From contig MU623472.1 in assembly GCA_025201765.1 (NCBI GenBank), positions 32,907 through 96,906 of the forward strand: a stretch of 64,000 nt of DNA. The letters are read 5' to 3'. Shown here one piece after another: positions 62,956-64,000 of the stretch. The notes under the pieces were generated by a model. The model was not told the DNA's origin, made no database searches, and was given only the letters and a program-made list of their open reading frames with translations. The stretch's first letter is position 1. Each line of letters begins with the position of its first letter. The DNA comes from Daldinia sp. FL1419 (lineage: Eukaryota; Ascomycota; Sordariomycetes; Xylariales; Hypoxylaceae). The translations under genes and the position numbers were made by a program.

Positions 62956-64000
62956 ATTATAAAATAATTGTTAATATTATATATTTTAATAAATATTTTA
63001 TTTTATATATAATTAATATAGTTATTGAATTTCAAATAGTATATTTTATGAAAATAATTTTAATCAAAGAAATTTGGGAAATATTTAAATAGTATTAAAT
63101 TAATATTTACCTTAAATCTTCTAATATAATTATTTATAATATTAATATTAATTTTAATAGTATTAAATTTAGAAATAAAGTATATATTGTGGGAATTATT
63201 TATTATTAAATATTAATAAAAATTCATTAATTTATTAATAAAATAAAAAAGTATTATGATTTTATTTGTAAAGTTTATGAAATTATTATAGATAAATTTT
63301 AAGGTTTTAGTTTAAAAATATTATAATTATAAATGGTTATTAAGGTAGTGAATGATATTATTAATTTAAATAATTTAATCTTTACTTTTTTAATCTTTAA
63401 TATATATTTTAAAATTAATATAAATTTATTACCTATCCTTTCTTAAATTATAAGAATATAAATTATTTAAAAAATATTAATTAAAATTAAAAAAATTAAA
63501 TTATAATAATTAATTAAAGATGTTTTAAATATAAAAAATGGTTTAAATATTTAAAAAATCTTATTTATATTATTCCTAATAAATAGTAAGATTTTAATCT
63601 ATTAAAAAAAAAATAATTAAAAAAACTTTTATAAAATAATTATAATTATTGATAAAGATATAATTATTATTTTAAATATATTTAATAAAATATTTATATT
63701 TAAAAACTCTTATATCAAACCTTACGTACAACCAAAGAAAATATTTATACCTATTAAATAATTAAAATTTAAATTATTTAAATTTAATTTTAATTTTAAT
63801 AACTATAAATTTATTCTAAAAAAAAAGTTTATACATATTAATAATCTCTTCTATATAACCATAATATATCTTTCTAACAAAAAATAAATTAATTTTATTT
63901 TAACCTTTTAATTATAAATAAATAAAAAGATAATTATATTTAGAAAATTATATAAAGTATTAAATTTAAAAAAGTTGGATGCCTTATTTGAAGATGGTAT
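62956..64000 (+). mobile_element. Copia element Y2, integrase onward; runs off the window
   Basis: Aligns with Y1 from 58,443 on: integrase (KEIWEIFK at about 63,070), LQMVIKVVNDIINLNNLIFT at about 63,330, and the linker to reverse transcriptase. No open frame. The reverse transcriptase and 3' LTR must lie beyond the window. Confidence 0.82.

Larger units (their letters stand above)
39720..64000. other. AT-rich repeat desert with RIP-type mutations
   Basis: Composition falls sharply at 39,720 and stays very AT-rich to the window end, with no intact gene. Recognisable retroelement proteins are broken by TAA/TAG codons where the family has Gln or Trp, and key residues are changed by C-to-T or G-to-A only (for example His and Cys both to Tyr in a zinc knuckle at 41,648). 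TpA is abundant. This is the signature of repeat-induced point mutation in ascomycetes. Confidence 0.93.

Noticed and set aside
1..64000. CRISPR arrays, operons and ribosome binding sites
   Set aside because: Not expected in a fungal nuclear genome, and no regularly spaced direct repeats of that kind are present.

Overview
The window is from a filamentous ascomycete (Pezizomycotina) nuclear chromosome. The evidence is short introns of about 44-160 nt with GT...AG ends and CTAAC/CTGAC branch sites, fungal-type proteins, and a repeat desert mutated in the way repeat-induced point mutation (RIP) works. A Sordariomycete is most likely, but species and order cannot be fixed from the sequence alone.

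Positions 1-37,700 are ordinary gene-bearing DNA with ten supported protein genes, mostly housekeeping, separated by long gene-poor spacers. In order: a tail-anchored protein of unknown function (713-2077, -); a nucleolin/Gar2-type rRNA-processing factor (8636-10240, -); a complex I 12 kDa/PDSW-type subunit (10930-11380, +); mitochondrial ribosomal protein mL54 (11954-12690, +); TFIID subunit TAF7 (13220-14824, -); a TAF3-like histone-fold protein (16154-16943, +); a very large F-box/WD40-like protein ending in a prenylation motif (18214-21887, -); a nine-exon GH15 enzyme with two micro-exons (24273-26968, +); a methyltransferase-like protein (28109-30175, -); and a cAMP-receptor-like GPCR (35811-37326, -). 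I rebuilt the introns by hand, and every spliced reading frame closes exactly. The genes do not form a pathway cluster, although two TFIID subunits lie 1.3 kb apart and two mitochondrial protein genes are adjacent.

Positions 37,700-39,720 are a transition zone with ends of a small inverted-repeat DNA element. From 39,720 to the end, base composition drops to very AT-rich and no intact gene remains. This block is a layered set of dead retroelements: a Copia element with about 176-bp LTRs (39,720-45,648); the 5' end of a second Copia family (45,664-about 47,230); a Tad1-like LINE (about 47,240-52,260); and a nest in which an old Copia copy (Y2) was invaded by two copies of a 0.74-kb non-LTR element (X) with a (TAAA)n tail. 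One of those X copies was then split by a 6.2-kb Copia element (Y1) with 204-bp LTRs and a GAGAT target duplication. The target duplications found by eye (5, 13 and 14 bp) order the insertions.

The most unusual observations are the X element family with a 35-bp unmutated tandem duplication at the start of one copy, strand-biased mutation blocks in the desert, an F-box protein with a CaaX-like tail, a tail-anchored protein with a possible Atg8-interacting motif, and a G21/C63 homopolymer pair.
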